64,000 nt of DNA from Haliotis asinina (Eukaryota; Mollusca; Gastropoda; Lepetellida; Haliotidae), in the NCBI RefSeq assembly GCF_037392515.1, contig NC_090292.1, positions 43,265,747 to 43,329,746 of the forward strand, read 5' to 3'. The stretch's first letter is position 1, and each line of letters begins with the position of its first letter. A program made the position numbers and the translations under genes. A model generated the notes under the pieces. That model was not told the origin of the DNA. It saw only the letters and a program-made list of their open reading frames with translations, and ran no database searches. This document shows positions 1-11,599 of this stretch, piece after piece.

Positions 1-1189
1 AACATCCAGACTGACAAATGGACAATTTAACAGTTTGCTTCTATTTAAAGTAGTAACATACTGTAGATCAGTACCCGCCACTCTTTGGAACCTGACCTTA
101 CGTTTTTGTTTTGTTTTTGTTTTTATACGTTGTTGCAAATGGCAGCACCAGCTACCTGTCATACTTTGAAAGCTGGCGTTCATTTTCTGTAAGAGAAACA
201 TTTTTTCCCCCTTTTTTAACTTGAAGAAAGTTATAATTTAATTTGCCCAATAGGTATATTCAGATGGCTTGTTTGGTTTATACAATGCCGTATGTAATGT
301 CTCCGTTGATGCTGTAGATGCAGTTACCATAATGGCAACTCATGTCTCAAAGTTCACAACGTCAGTCTTAATTACAAAGGCAAACAAGTTGCAGTTACCA
401 TTCAGATCAGAAGAACCTTCAAGGCTTATGGGTAGAAGCTAGGAGATGCAATTCAATACTAACCAATCAGGCCCATTATTGAAATTATCATGGTATCATT
501 ATTTCAACTAATTTGAAATCCATATACTTTTGATATTTACTGCTTCTGTGTGCTGATAATTGGTCTATTTCGCAGACAGTAGAAGTATGTTGTTACACCT
601 AAGGTGAAGTATTTATGGCGGAAGGGTCTACCTGACAATGACTCTTACAACCAATGGATGCTGTACTACAGTCTGCTGTACTTTCCGTTACAGGACAAGG
701 TAATACGCTATAGGTGTATATCAGCAACTAAGTTAGAATATCATGTTTTGTAGGACAAAAGTGGTATTTTTAATTTACGTTCAATTTACGGGCTTCAAAA
801 TCAAAAAGTTTCGAAATTAACGATCCCCTCAATACATACCATATGTTGCTAAGGTGGTATCAGTGTGGTTTGTAAACGGAGGGGCAACTGAAAGCATACA
901 TTGTAGAACTTGAAAGATATGTAGTCAAATAATAGTGTATAGTTTATTTTCCTTTGTAGTCCGTGAGTCCGTGAGTTGTTTAAACACCTGGCACAACGTT
1001 AATTCCGAAAGAAATATATTTGCAACTATATCCCAACGTATGCCAGAATATTCAAGTACTAACAAAACGCACGTCTCTCAGATTTTCTGTGTACCTGTAA
1101 TCGAGCCACCATTTACATATATAATCATATAATATATATATGACCCCCTTGGCTTGATTTAAACTGAAGACACTGGTTACTGTTGTTTG
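1..1189. other. No recognisable gene or element
   Basis: This is AT-rich single-copy-looking sequence. Open frames are all short and lack recognisable protein motifs. I see no paralogous copy elsewhere in the window and no inverted or direct repeat worth naming. Confidence 0.6.
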
Positions 1190-1510
1190 CAAGACGAGTA
1201 AAGTTTGAACGGATGATTTTTGTTGATAACCCGAATCACAAGAGGATCGCTTGCTTGTCAGTGAATCCTCGGCAAACCTTTGACTCATAGTGATTGATAT
1301 GAATACAAACAATGCTCTTCATGCATTATCTGATTACTGCAGTATCAAAGAGCTCTTTGTTTGGACCAATGTGGAAAAGGACTCTCTGTAATACTCCCCT
1401 TGACGTGGATGGCGACTAAACTGGATTATATTGTCAAATTCGCTAAACTGCCTTAATGCTTGTCACTTTAACTGCACAAACAGCGTCATCTCAGTTGATA
1501 TCAATTTGAT
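1190..1510 (+). repeat. Block P1, first module (paralogue of 11600-11945)
   Basis: This stretch aligns by eye to 11600-11945 in the same orientation. Shared landmarks are TCCTCGGCAAACCTT, CTTTGTTTGGACCAATGTGG and AACTGCCTTAATGC in the same order and spacing. Indels and substitutions are frequent, so the duplication is old. No frame is conserved between the copies, which argues against coding function. Confidence 0.75.
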
Positions 1511-2039
1511 AGGAATCGGCTTCAAAATAAATGTGATATACACGTACTTACATAAACCAGATTGGTCACACTGGTTCCTAGCGCTTCAGGTTCGTCTTTA
1601 TGTGACGAATTGCATTTTTGAAATGTTGTGCCATGGCATTTTTTGACTGTCAATAAGAATTAATAAATATATGAACTTTCAAAACTCACTTGGACTTTGG
1701 ACTTAAAACTTGTGTGAATGCAGCCTTGATGACTATAACGGAAACGCGTGGGGGATGGGGGTAGGGGTGCCAATATGACTTAAAACTAATATCATCTCAT
1801 TCTATTCATGGTTCTACAAATTGTAATTCAGTTAAGTAATTGTCTTGGAAAATACCCATGTAGGCAAAAAAATAGATGCCTTTAGTTTCTGTATGAGTTT
1901 ACAACATCAGGCAGCAACATATTCTCCATCGACATTATATGACTGAAAATTGCTGGGATGCTTTACATTGATCGTGGATATTATCACTATCTGTGATCAT
2001 CAGGACGTTACTTCTTGTTCCAGGCAGAAACATGCACAT
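1511..2039. other. No recognisable gene or element
   Basis: I see only AT-rich spacer with a short G-rich stretch near 1749-1770. It lies between two modules of block P1 and probably belongs to the duplicated block, but I could not align it convincingly. Confidence 0.5.
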
Positions 2040-2420
2040 TAATTACAGGTCTTTTGAACCAGTTTACATAAAAACCCCAACATAACACAATGACAATTTC
2101 ACTTTATTTGCTACATGGCTTCATCAGGAAATTGCCTTGCCGGTGACATAATGGCATTATTGTGTGCATCTGGTCACAAGCTGAACAGAGGGGCATTCAT
2201 CTACATTTTCAGAGACACCGTCCATTGGAAACATACGTGAATGCAGTGGAATAAACACACGGTATTGCAGCCATACCTTTGATATGAAAATGTAGTACAG
2301 ATCCCTACTTTCCGGGCTATAGAATCATTAAGCACAATGTATAACGGAAAGCTCTGAATTGATTGGAGAGTTAGTAAGATTAGGCTTTCAGGTTTCCAGG
2401 TTTGCATGACAGACTGTGTG
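2040..2420 (+). repeat. Block P1, second module (paralogue of 12965-13200)
   Basis: The module shares GGTGACATAATGGCATTATT-like and TGTGTGCATCTGGTCAC sequences, followed by a TCAAGCACAAT-type stretch, with 12965-13200. Order and orientation are kept. Minus-strand open frames here do not survive in the other copy, so the sequence is probably non-coding. Confidence 0.7.
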
Positions 2421-2831
2421 TGGCACTGAATGGATGAAAGTCTTCTGAAAACAATTCATAAAGCTGACAATAACGGAGACACGGAAATTATTAAATATTC
2501 AGAACACAACTTAATATTATACAGGAGTAGACTTAAATATATGTATATTTGTAGTGGGGTAAATAAAAAAGGAAATATCATATTCATGACTTGGGTGAAA
2601 CGTTGGCAAACATAATAGTTCATATCACAGGCAGAAGAGAAGTGGAACATACCTAGTCACATAGTTCAAGAAATATATACATAGATGACAAACAGTGGTG
2701 TCACTTACACAATTGTTTATAAAAATGCAGTGTAGAAAACAGCGTCAGTAATCTATGTATGTCAATGAAAACTACATGTCAATATTTCCTTTAGAACTTC
2801 CTATTATTATCACACAAGGTGGACGTAGTAT
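2421..2831. other. Block P1 spacer, weakly similar to 13240-13880
   Basis: Short motifs such as TATTCAGAACA and TTAATAT recur in the triplicated region of P2, but the similarity is too weak to call a boundary. No gene-like signal is visible. Confidence 0.4.
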
Positions 2832-3180
2832 TCTTTTTATTTTAATTTTGGCTAACAGTTCTTACACTCGCCAGTGGCTGAATTGATGGTGTAAATCCAA
2901 CTCGGGTCGATGCACGTAGCAAAGGTACTTTAAGTCCCCATGCTTCCCAGTCTGATGATCTGCTTTCAGTTTTTGGCGATCTATAGCCTGTTTTTCTATT
3001 GTATTGTCCAAATAGTGATATCAGTTTTAATTCTAATTGTGATATTGTATTTTTTTACTGTCCTTTGTCGACAGTTTCTTTTGTAATACACATATATTCC
3101 ATTTCATTGTTAAATGTTCTCGCCACGATATGGCTGAAATACCGCCGATGCGACGTTAAATATTAACTCACTCACTCACT
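2832..3180 (+). mobile_element. 5'-truncated 3' end of an I-like LINE
   Basis: The sequence matches the 3' untranslated region of the minus-strand LINE at 48356-53625 and the fragments at 16615-17202 and 17525-17851. Shared landmarks are GGTGTAAATCCA, AAGTCCCCATG, GATCTATAGCCTG, CCTTTGTCGACAG and CACGATATGGCTG, then GACGTTAAATATTAACTCAC and a short (ACTC)n tail. 5' truncation is the usual outcome of target-primed reverse transcription. No clear target duplication was found. Confidence 0.75.
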
Positions 3181-3679
3181 CAAACGAGGCGTAATAACAT
3201 CGTCTTTGAACAACGGCAAACTTGCACATGTACCAAACTGGCAATTGATAATGTGCACACAGACATGCTCCAACAAGGAAACACATCCTAATGTTTTACT
3301 TACCTGAAGAGTACAATCTATCAATATTCTCGCTAATCAGATTAGTATCTCTCTGACTTTCTAATTTTGGCCAGTTCTTGATGGTTTATGTTGAGTAAAA
3401 GTCATGATCACATTCACTACTGAAGACTTCAGGAAACCTTATCGACTTAAGGGGATACCCTTTCAGAATGCTGATTGAAATGATAATTAAAGTACGTCGT
3501 TTTTGACGTTAAGTCATCCATCTGTATAATTGTCGCTGATATTTTTCTTCTTGCACTCAGAGGAATTTCTGTTGTACGATAATCCAGACGAATTATTCCA
3601 TGGCGTGAATGTGATATGTTTACCTAGCATTTATCTGCATGGCTGCTTGTTCCAATATGGATCGATGATTCGCCCCTGA

Positions 3680-3680
3680 T

Positions 3681-3713
<33 letters not shown>
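3680..3713. repeat. (ATG)n microsatellite
   Basis: About eleven uninterrupted trinucleotide units are present. On the opposite strand they read as a polyhistidine run, which is a by-product of the repeat and not evidence for a gene. Confidence 0.95.
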
Positions 3714-3715
<2 letters not shown>

Positions 3716-3996
3716 CACTGATTGACTGATTGATTTCTTCAGATACAGATACAAGGTAAATATGTCCCATCGTGCCATTCTTTAACTTGACGTCTCTGTC
3801 AGACAAGGTATGGAATAATGAACAGTGTGTTTTTATCACTGATCAGTGAATGGTTTATCTTCCCTTTTAAATCATTGAATGCTTTGACGAAACGTATTCA
3901 AATTAAAGTACAGCTTTCATATTTGGTAATTATGTCGCACATGCAGGTGCCAGTCTATATCGTTGTATATAGCACTCTATGAAGTTCTGTTTGAGG

Positions 3997-4161
3997 GGGC
4001 GGTGGGGTAGTCTAGTGGTTAAAGCGTTCGCTCGTCACGCCGACGACCCGGGTTCGATTCCCCACATGGGTACAATGTGTGAGGCCCATTTTCTGGTGTC
4101 CCCCGCCGTGATATCTCTGGAATATTGCTAAAAGTGGCGTAAAACCAAACTCACTCACTCA
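3997..4161 (+). mobile_element. tRNA-derived short SINE with 12-bp target duplication
   Basis: The 5' part carries RNA polymerase III promoter boxes: a box A match at 4008-4018 (TAGTCTAGTGG) and a perfect box B at 4051-4061 (GGTTCGATTCC). A tRNA-unrelated body follows, then a 3' end running into (ACTC)n. The insertion is flanked by identical 12-bp direct repeats TTCTGTTTGAGG at 3985-3996 and 4162-4173. The paralogous P2 site near 14845 lacks the element. I call this family S-short below. The 3' end resembles that of the local I-like LINE. Confidence 0.9.
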
Positions 4162-4261
4162 TTCTGTTTGAGGATGACGTCTTGCATGATTTTTTTTTCA
4201 GAATGTTGGTCTTTCGTTTCCGAACGATTTGCACATCTCTGTGGCAGAAATCACAATCTAC

Positions 4262-4890
4262 TGTTACGAGTGTTTTCTTTTCTGTATATTTTGTTATTAA
4301 TTCAGTATTAATTATTCATGGGTCACATTACGTTTTAATAGCTGGTCAACACTTTTATAATTCTTGTTTTCCGGAATTTATCTGCTCTTAGTTTTCGATG
4401 TTTACTTCCGGGAGATTTATTCTAGGGCATTCTACAGTGTTGACGATGTTCGTTTGTGCCCAAACTTTCGGGAAATGACCTAGTAAATAAATATAAAGGC
4501 TGGTTGCCATGCAGAGGGTGACACTCACACTGACATTCATTCATATTTGCTGGAGGTACTACCAACACTTGAAATCCCGTCAACGCCTGAATCTACATTA
4601 TCTGCTGTCGCACCGATCGCTGTGTTGACATTCTACCATAGCTGTTCTCTCTCACACCAAGACTTTGGTGAGTTAGCTATATTGTATTTTATGACCCATT
4701 GACTTAGATTTTGTCTCATCTGTATTGAATTTGTAATCAGTATTGTTATATTGACTTTTGACTTTGTATACCTTGCTCTCGTTGTATAACAATATAGAAT
4801 TTGAACGTAGACAACTTGTCTTTGTTCTGCTTTGCTGGTTTACAAGGGGATTTATTAAATTGTTGTAACGGTGCATTCTTAACCGTAACA
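4262..4890 (+). mobile_element. Solo LTR of an LTR retrotransposon
   Basis: The 629-bp element starts TGTTACG and ends CGTAACA, the inverted TG...CA termini typical of LTRs. It is flanked by the 4-bp direct repeat CTAC at 4258-4261 and 4891-4894. An AATAAA overlaps a TATAAA in the interior. No gag, pol or second LTR lies nearby, so this is a solo LTR left by recombination. The paralogous block P2 runs directly from GAAATCACA to GTGCAGCC near 14940-14970, which is the empty site. Superfamily cannot be assigned without internal sequence. Confidence 0.8.
4492..4497 (+). promoter_or_regulatory. Putative TATA box of the LTR promoter
   Basis: TATAAA lies within the solo LTR about 230 bp from its 5' edge, where the U3/R boundary of an LTR promoter could be. 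AATAAA at 4486-4491 could instead act as a polyadenylation signal. Function is inferred from position only. Confidence 0.45.
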
Positions 4891-4894
4891 CTAC

Positions 4895-5800
4895 TCATGC
4901 AGCCAAATCAGAGAAAGGAGTAATGACGCCTGTCCCTTTCATCAGTCACTCATGCCCGACGTTTGGAAATTGAACACAAATGCATTCAACACACTTCAGC
5001 CATTGAGGATATTAAATAAGCAGTTCCTGGTATTTTCAAATGGAAATTAAACTTTCATCTTTTAGGTCCAATTCACATAACAATATCATAGTCTTTGGCA
5101 ACTCGGATTTTTCACCAGTCCCATGCACTGTATAATGCACTAAAGAAACCTGTTTTTCTGCTCTTTCCGCCTGATGGGCATTTGTATCTGACCAGCAAAA
5201 GAATTTCTTTCCTTCGGAAAGATGAGATAAGGTCATGTTGGGTACTTCCTCTGATTTGTGATGTTGCTCGATCACATCGAAACTGCTCCCTACTAAAAAT
5301 ACATGTGTTCCACAGATATAACACATTAAGGTGTTACACAATAGAAGACATGTTAAAGTTTTCTGTGCTTGTATGGCTCACCTGTTATGTTGGTACACTG
5401 GTCTTTTAAATGACATATGTCGTAGTCTTTCCATTAAAATTGAAAGTCGTGCAAGGTGATTCCCAAGCCAATTTGAAGAACGTGACATTTTTTCAGACAG
5501 TCAGAGATCAGCTTTTAAAAACGATGCAATTTTCTCTCTTTGCCGCCTGTACCTGGAAATGTCTTTATATCAGTACAAACTTTATGTGTAGATGATAGCA
5601 AGAAATCGGGTTATACATTTACATCAAAGGAACGCTTCGCTTTATGAGATTGTCCAGAATATATTGCTTTCGTTTTCAAGATGCTAGTATGATTTGTGTT
5701 TCTCTGATCGCATCTGGCAATGATCCCACTGTTTCCTCTCTGGTGTCTTCTTGCATGTTTATCAGAAGCGCCCTCAAATAAATGTGTCAAGGTAATCAAA
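4895..5800 (+). repeat. Block P1, fourth module (paralogue of 14956-15793)
   Basis: The module aligns with P2 through GGAAATTGAA, ATCATAGTCTTT-like, TTCTTTCCGCCT..GG and TTGTATCTGAC landmarks, then GATTCCCAAGC. Open frames of about 100 aa exist on both strands in P1 but are not kept in P2, where stops and indels differ. I see no conserved protein. An internal motif with CTTTC..TTCGGAAA recurs several times, suggesting older local tandem duplication. Confidence 0.65.
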
Positions 5801-6170
5801 CAGATGTTGCGTCTGAGTTAGTGACAAGGCAGTAGTTTAGATTTGTGCAGTACATGGTTATGAAGTTAAATCATTTAAATCTACCATACAAAAAACTGTA
5901 TATTTAGATGATGGTTCTCGAGAAGCGGATTCTCTTTGATGTTTTTGAGGGATGTTAATCAAGCAGAATAACACTCAAATAATCAGTGCCCTTCATGATG
6001 TCTCGTGATTGAAGTCATCTACAGAGAGACCAAAAGCAGATGATCCTGAAGTAAATGGCTTAGGCTATCTGAAGCCGCTTTCCTTGTTATCTGTCATGAC
6101 CATTTAATGTGATGGATGATATGAGTATTTGAAACATTTCGTCTTGGGCTGCTACGTACACGTGCTTGTG
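5801..6170. other. No recognisable gene or element
   Basis: This is AT-rich spacer with no repeat boundary or protein motif that I can support. Confidence 0.5.
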
Positions 6171-6680
6171 TGAGGGGACTTACACTTTAATGCATTCAGC
6201 TGTTGTAAAGAACATTCATTTCTATTTTCCTTCTTACATATTAGAATGCATAATAATTATATGTTATGTGTTGCGATTTTGCACACCCATCAGAACCAAT
6301 TTCCTCCAACTAGCTGTTGGTTTTGAAAGGATGAGTAACAACTTTCACGGTCCCTTTGAGTCAGAGACGGACCTATGAACTGCAAATTTTATCCTTGTAC
6401 AATTTTGCCACATGCATTCATTTGTATTTTTCCTTCTTCCCGATAAGAGTGAATATTTGCTATATATTTCCGTTCTCAGCACCCAAGAGAAACAACGTCC
6501 TCTAACGGACCAATGAATTGCAAATTTTATCATTGTAAAAGAATGCCACATGCATTCATTTCTACTTTTCCTTCTTGCAGATAAGAGTGTATATTTTTAA
6601 TATTTTACCATTCTCCAAACCCAACCGAATCAACGTCCTCTGATAAGATGTTGGTTTTGAAAGGATGAATAAGAATGCCT
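6171..6680 (+). repeat. Three diverged tandem copies of a ~170-bp unit
   Basis: Each copy contains CATGCATTCATTT-like sequence, TTTTCCTTCTT, GATAAGAGTG and a CGTCCTCT stretch. The first and third copies also end with TTGGTTTTGAAAGGATGA. The copies are clearly diverged. Minus-strand frames spanning the copies are shadows of the repetition. Confidence 0.7.
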
Positions 6681-6780
6681 TAAACGGTTAGCTGATATTT
6701 ATAGAAAGGAAACACTATGTAAAACATGAGCATACTATATCGTGCCAGTTATTGTATCATTAAGGGCAATATTCATTTAA

Positions 6781-7543
6781 AGGTCACACGCAACGTAAAT
6801 CACAGCTTTGCAGATTATGATACATTTCGAAACAAATCGTCAAAAATGTCAATTCATCCTATGATGTTGAAAAAAACGCGAGGAAAAAAGCCCGCGACAT
6901 CGGAGTTCAAACGACTCACTAATTTTCTTCCAGCGCTGTGGGAAAAAGTGGTTTCAACATCTATGCTGCGCTGCGCTCATAACGCATGCGCAGTGAATCG
7001 GTTCGCGGAGCTTGAAGCAGTATACGTGCCCGGAGCACGAGGTCGTGAGCGGTATTGTAATCCGGCTTGTGTACACAAACAAGTAATTAATCTACTCCTT
7101 ACATGCACTTGTATATAAATAAAACATGTTGACTGGGTTGACTGTTGACTGTCACAGAGAAAACTCAATGTCTGGTTCACTGACTCCTATGTGTCTGCCT
7201 GCTAATGGCAATACGCAATGCACAATCATTGACCACATGTAATTTGTAATTAACGCCTATCGGGTTTATAAGCCATAAAAAAAGAGACGGCTAAGCGGCA
7301 AATGGACCAGTGGCCAATGAAAAAAGTTCGTCACACTTGAGTGCACACCCATCGGCTCTGACTGGTTTCGGTATCGCGGCGGCTTCGTTTAGAGGGAGGT
7401 AAACAAAAGTGCAAAATAAAAAATAAAAAAAGTGCGCTTTTGATTTATAATTTTGTCGTTTTTGTTTTTCTTAAGCAGCAATGCATTTTATGTATCAGGA
7501 ATAATAACTGTGTTTAATCATGTTTGATGGTTGCATGTGACCT
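6781..7543. mobile_element. TTAA-flanked non-autonomous DNA transposon
   Basis: The 763-bp element begins AGGTCACACGCAAC and ends with the inverted copy GTTGCATGTGACCT, with one mismatch in 14 bp. It is bounded on both sides by TTAA (6777-6780 and 7544-7547). TTAA target duplication is the hallmark of piggyBac and Kolobok elements. No transposase is encoded; the 130-aa plus frame starting outside the element has no recognisable motif. The interior is more GC-rich than the flanks, with CGCATGCGC-type stretches. The superfamily is undecided. Confidence 0.75.
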
Positions 7544-7547
7544 TTAA

Positions 7548-9204
7548 ACAACCAGGTCTAAATAAATCTCTGTCTGTCGCCTTCTAGTAATAGACTGTAA
7601 AGGTTTGAACGACAACCATGACAGACGGATTATTTGATGCTCCGGGTTCTTGTTTATGATTAAATGATTTAATTTAAGTTGATTTAATAATTTGATTTAA
7701 CTTAATCGACCAAAACGTATGAGTGCCTCTGTATATTACAATGTTTTGCTGGGAAAACCACAAGTCTAACGTAGGATCGTTTACTACCTGCTTCTGTTCA
7801 CGTTCAATGCCTTGATTTAAAACTTAGAGGGGGCAAACGACTGACATGTTATTATCACTACTGACATGTTATTATCACGGCTGACATGTCGTTATCAATC
7901 CATTACAAATACTGAGAGTGGAATTAAAACGGTGACTCTTAGATAAGAATAATTTTGCTTTTAAGCAGTTTTTACTGCAGGTGCGTTTCACCATTTAGAA
8001 TTGTTTTAGTGCTTGCATATATCTCTGATGAGACTATGTTGAAATTATGACAATGTTATGGAATTTTTTTCTATCGTGTCATTGTTGATTTGAGTCAAAA
8101 TCTGCTGGTTTGGATAAAACATTCATGTTCCAATTCTCAAGAGAAAATAAGGCGAAATGTGTCATTTTTTTTTTGCAAAACCCCAGTGGAATAGTGTTTG
8201 CACGAAGCTGCGTATTTATCACAAGCAATTGTATTAATTTCAAAATTGAGAAAATAAAAACCCAAATATACACATAATAGATTATTTCAAAGTCCTGACA
8301 CCAAATACCTCCAAAACATTGCTTTAGCCTTGACTGTTTTCTCACTGACCACACAGCTATCAGGAAAGATTGCAGGCGATAGTTCATATTAAATAATTTT
8401 AAAAAAGTACATTGTGTTGAAGATTTACGAATTATCTGGAAATAGCATTGTTTGAAATTAGGCCAGAGAATTGTTGCTCACCTTATGTACTTCTAAGACG
8501 AGTACTCAAGAACGTGCGGCATTGTTTTTTGTTCGTTCGTTTCAATGATTGGATCGGTGTTTAGTGAGGCATCTTTGGGATGGAGTTTCCAAGGCTGTGT
8601 TTGACAAATGAGTACAAGGCCAGTGCACCAGTGAGATGCCCAGTCAGGGCCAAGCTATTGCACTTTAGGCGAACTCTAACATTAATACAATGTGTCATTA
8701 GGTTGTTATGGAAACCGGAAACGTCCATCTGATGTACAGCATAAACAATGTGCTTTGTAAAAGGTTCAATAGAAAGATATCAAGAGTGTGCAATTAGAGA
8801 ACATTTATCTTCATGACTGGCTGTAACCATCACATTTATGTATTGATTGACAAGCACATTCTAAGAATTTGGTACCAATCGTTTGATAACGTCCACCATT
8901 AGTAGGGGTTTCCTGCATTAATGAAATATGTTTTTACTATCAGAGGTGTCCAGCACAGAAAGCTTTTATTCTAAATATGTACAACTTACATGACATGTTC
9001 TACCTGCCTCGGATCACATAACATGGATTCGCATTGTCAACTTCACTTATCTCTGAAATTTCCTGAAGGTGTGCGAAAAAAAAACATTAAAAAGATGCAG
9101 ACCAAACTATCAAACACATTCTTGTTTTGGTCAGGTTGTACTGCTAAAGAAGTATCTTTGTTTAAATAAAAACCGCAATCAAGTGTGTTCAACCCACCAC
9201 AAAG
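7548..9204. other. No recognisable gene or element apart from a 20-bp triplet
   Basis: This is spacer sequence. Apart from the short direct repeat at 7841-7900, I see no element boundary, promoter-like grammar or conserved frame. Confidence 0.5.
7841..7900 (+). repeat. Three direct copies of a 20-bp unit
   Basis: Three contiguous units start CTGACATGTTATTATCAC, CTGACATGTTATTATCAC and CTGACATGTCGTTATCAA. The third unit is slightly diverged. Confidence 0.9.
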
Positions 9205-9335
9205 GCAGAATGTAAGGTTTTACACCAGTACAGTAATTAGGTGACCGATGACGTCAGAAATGGCTTCAAACACTGAATTTCATTTCAGGGAATTGAACCC
9301 AAGCTATCAACTACGCTACTGGCCTGGAGGTTCCC
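9205..9335 (-). mobile_element. Degenerate S-short SINE remnant
   Basis: Read on the minus strand, this holds a degenerate box A region, then GGGTTCAATTCCC at the box B position, and later a GGTGTAAAACC end resembling the S-short 3' end. Divergence is high and no target duplication is visible. Confidence 0.4.
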
Positions 9336-10660
9336 TCATATTGACTTGCTGGTAACATTTACCCATAAAATGATATTTCCTCAATGTGACATTCTTCCAT
9401 TTGGCTGTTAACCTTAAGGTGGTTACCACAACCAAACCAGATACACGTTATACCTTATCACATACTCCAGGGAGGATCTTTATGTTCCGTGGACCGAGAT
9501 TTGGTGGCTGAGAGGGAGTCTCTACAACCGACCAAACCTTATGACCCAGTCTATCCGTCATTGTTTGGAGTCTGGGGTTCGTGGTTTGTGTTTTTCTTGT
9601 CTGTATTACTTGAACGAGATCATGAAATCTGACGTCCGTGTACTGTCAGCGAACTATTTCATCCTGGTCTATCACGGATCATTGTGAAAAGCAAGTCAAC
9701 GAATTCGCCCACAGTGTATTTTGCACTCGTGATTTCTTTCAAATGACCCTTAACACATATCACTTCACAAAAGCAATATTTTGGTGACCCGTATGACATA
9801 CTGCTATCAAAGGCCTTAGGTACCTAAACTATAAGTCAAGTTAAAACGGTTAAGTATGGACAGCATCACACAGCACCGTGTGTAAATTCCTACTAATGCT
9901 AAATTATGACTGAAAGCATTTAGTTCAATTATATATCAACATTAATATAGGCACATTCATAATAACAAACAAGATTCAAGATCCATAAGCTGTGGTCACA
10001 AAACTCACAAGAATGATTATTGTAAGTGATATATAAGTGGTGGTGGAGATATGATTACTATTGCCCTGTCACCACTACTATTGAAACTACCATGGCAGCA
10101 CCATTTCGTCCTCATTAAAATACTGATAATTTGCTAATTATGAGTGATTAAACAGCAGTTCATGACAGCTGTAGTTTTCAGGTACATATGTCATAATTTA
10201 CGACATTAAGTGAAGGTCAGCTGTGGATTCGATCGATTCATTCATTAAAGGACTGAATCAATCGCCTCAGGCACGATATTTATTTATCAAAGCACGTTCT
10301 GCTGAAAACATTTTAACTCACATGACTTGATACGTGATCGTCGATCCATTTACATGCGGCTAACAAACATTTCTCAAACCTGAAGCATTGTTTTGCGAAT
10401 CCGCATGGATATACTTCAATGTTGCCCAATCATTTGAGTTACATATCATCGAGAATGAGACGCATGTTCTTTGAGCTAATACATAAACTGACGGACCAAA
10501 CAAACGTATCTGTCTTAACAGTGGGATTAAGGACGTTCAGATTTCACATGTTACCTCTTTCTAAAAATTCTTTGATATTTTGTTCAAAGCATCGTGTTAA
10601 TGATATATGAAAATCTGCAAGCATACAAACCTTTGATAAGCTGTACCTTCCAAGTACATA
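9336..10660. other. No recognisable gene or element
   Basis: This is AT-rich spacer without a paralogue or repeat that I can identify. Short open frames have no motif support. Confidence 0.5.
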
Positions 10661-10842
10661 GTGAATGGGTGAGTTTAGTTTTACGCCGCACTCGGTAGTA
10701 TTCCAGCTATGTGGAGGTGGTCTGTAAATAATCGATTCTAGACCAGTTCGTCCAGTGATCAACAGCATGAGCATCGAACTGCGCAGTTGGGAACCGATGA
10801 TATGTGCTAACCAAGTCAGCGAGCCTGGGCCGTCCGCTCGCT
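10661..10842 (-). mobile_element. S-long SINE, 5'-truncated
   Basis: On the minus strand this matches the second half of the long SINE family seen at 11029-11307 and 53637-53913: GCATGAGCATCGA, CAGTGATCAACA and a CGGCGTAAAACTAAACTCAC-type 3' end with degenerate GTGA units. It stops inside the family consensus. Confidence 0.8.
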
Positions 10843-11028
10843 AACACTGACAATCAGTCGTGGAACTGTTATTGGTATCTTCGCAAGCCTGTGAATTTCT
10901 GTTTTCGCTCTACTACATCTATCATAACCACGGATGAATTTTCTGAGATCAAAGCACTGACAGCACTCTAACCACTGCTGTCAATCCGGACACGGTCGAC
11001 GACAAGTGTGTATTTCCACTATGATGGT

Positions 11029-11307
11029 GACCCGTGAAGGTCCCGGGGTAGAATAGGCCTTCAGCAACCCATGCTTGCCATAAAAGGCGGCTATGCTTGT
11101 CGTAAGAGGCGACTAACGGGATCAGGTGGTCAGGCTCGCTGACTTGGTTGACACATGTCATCGGTTCCCAATTGCGCAGATCGATGCTCATGTTGTTGAT
11201 CACTGGATTGTCTGGTCCAGACTCGATTATTTACAGGCCGCCGCCATATAGCTGGAATATTGCTGAGTGCGGCGTAAAACTAAACTCACTCACTCACTCA
11301 CTCACTC
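11029..11307 (+). mobile_element. Full-length S-long SINE with 11-bp target duplication
   Basis: The copy starts near CCCGTGAAGGTCCCGGGGTA and ends GCGGCGTAAAACTAAACTC followed by (ACTC)n. The direct repeats ACTATGATGGT at 11018-11028 and 11308-11318 flank it exactly. Close relatives lie at 53637-53913 (same strand) and at 12112-12345 and 58547-58810 (opposite strand). The 5' region may be tRNA-derived, but I cannot assign a box B. Minus-strand frames across it are not genes. Confidence 0.9.
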
Positions 11308-11318
11308 ACTATGATGGT

Positions 11319-11599
11319 AGTTCACAAGGCCATTCCTGTTTGGCATTGATATATAACATTGTGTATATAACCCCATCGGATGCCGACAATATACACTGGC
11401 ATTATCCCGCGGAGAACTCTATCCATTGCGTGACAACCCTATACATTTTCTGTTACAAAAACAAACTTCATCGGTTTATAATTTATCTTTGTGTGACAGA
11501 AATATAAAGTTCATCTGTTTTATAATCGTATCTCAAATGAATCAATGTATTGTTATGCTGTTTTGGGAAACAAATTCGTATAAGACTTAAACTCAAGAT
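11319..11599. other. Spacer before block P2
   Basis: No gene or element is recognised here. The sequence leads into the first alignable module of P2. Confidence 0.45.

Larger units (their letters stand above)
3181..4261 (+). repeat. Block P1, third module (paralogue of about 13980-14955), interrupted by a SINE
   Basis: The segment aligns discontinuously with P2 at 13980-14955. Landmarks are ACAATCTATCAAT followed by CTAATCAGAT, later GAATGTTGGTCTTTCGT and GAAATCACA. The SINE at 3997-4161 interrupts P1 where P2 runs straight through near 14840-14860. Confidence 0.7.

Noticed and set aside
4008..4061. Functional tRNA gene
   Set aside because: Box A and box B are good, but there is no 7-bp acceptor stem closure and the sequence continues into a SINE body with target duplications.
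5036..5409. Overlapping frames of about 100 aa on both strands
   Set aside because: The P2 paralogue at 15077-15400 breaks both frames and no motif was recognised.
6726..7118. 130-aa frame over the TTAA element as a transposase
   Set aside because: It starts outside the element, is far too short, and shows no DDD/DDE-type spacing.
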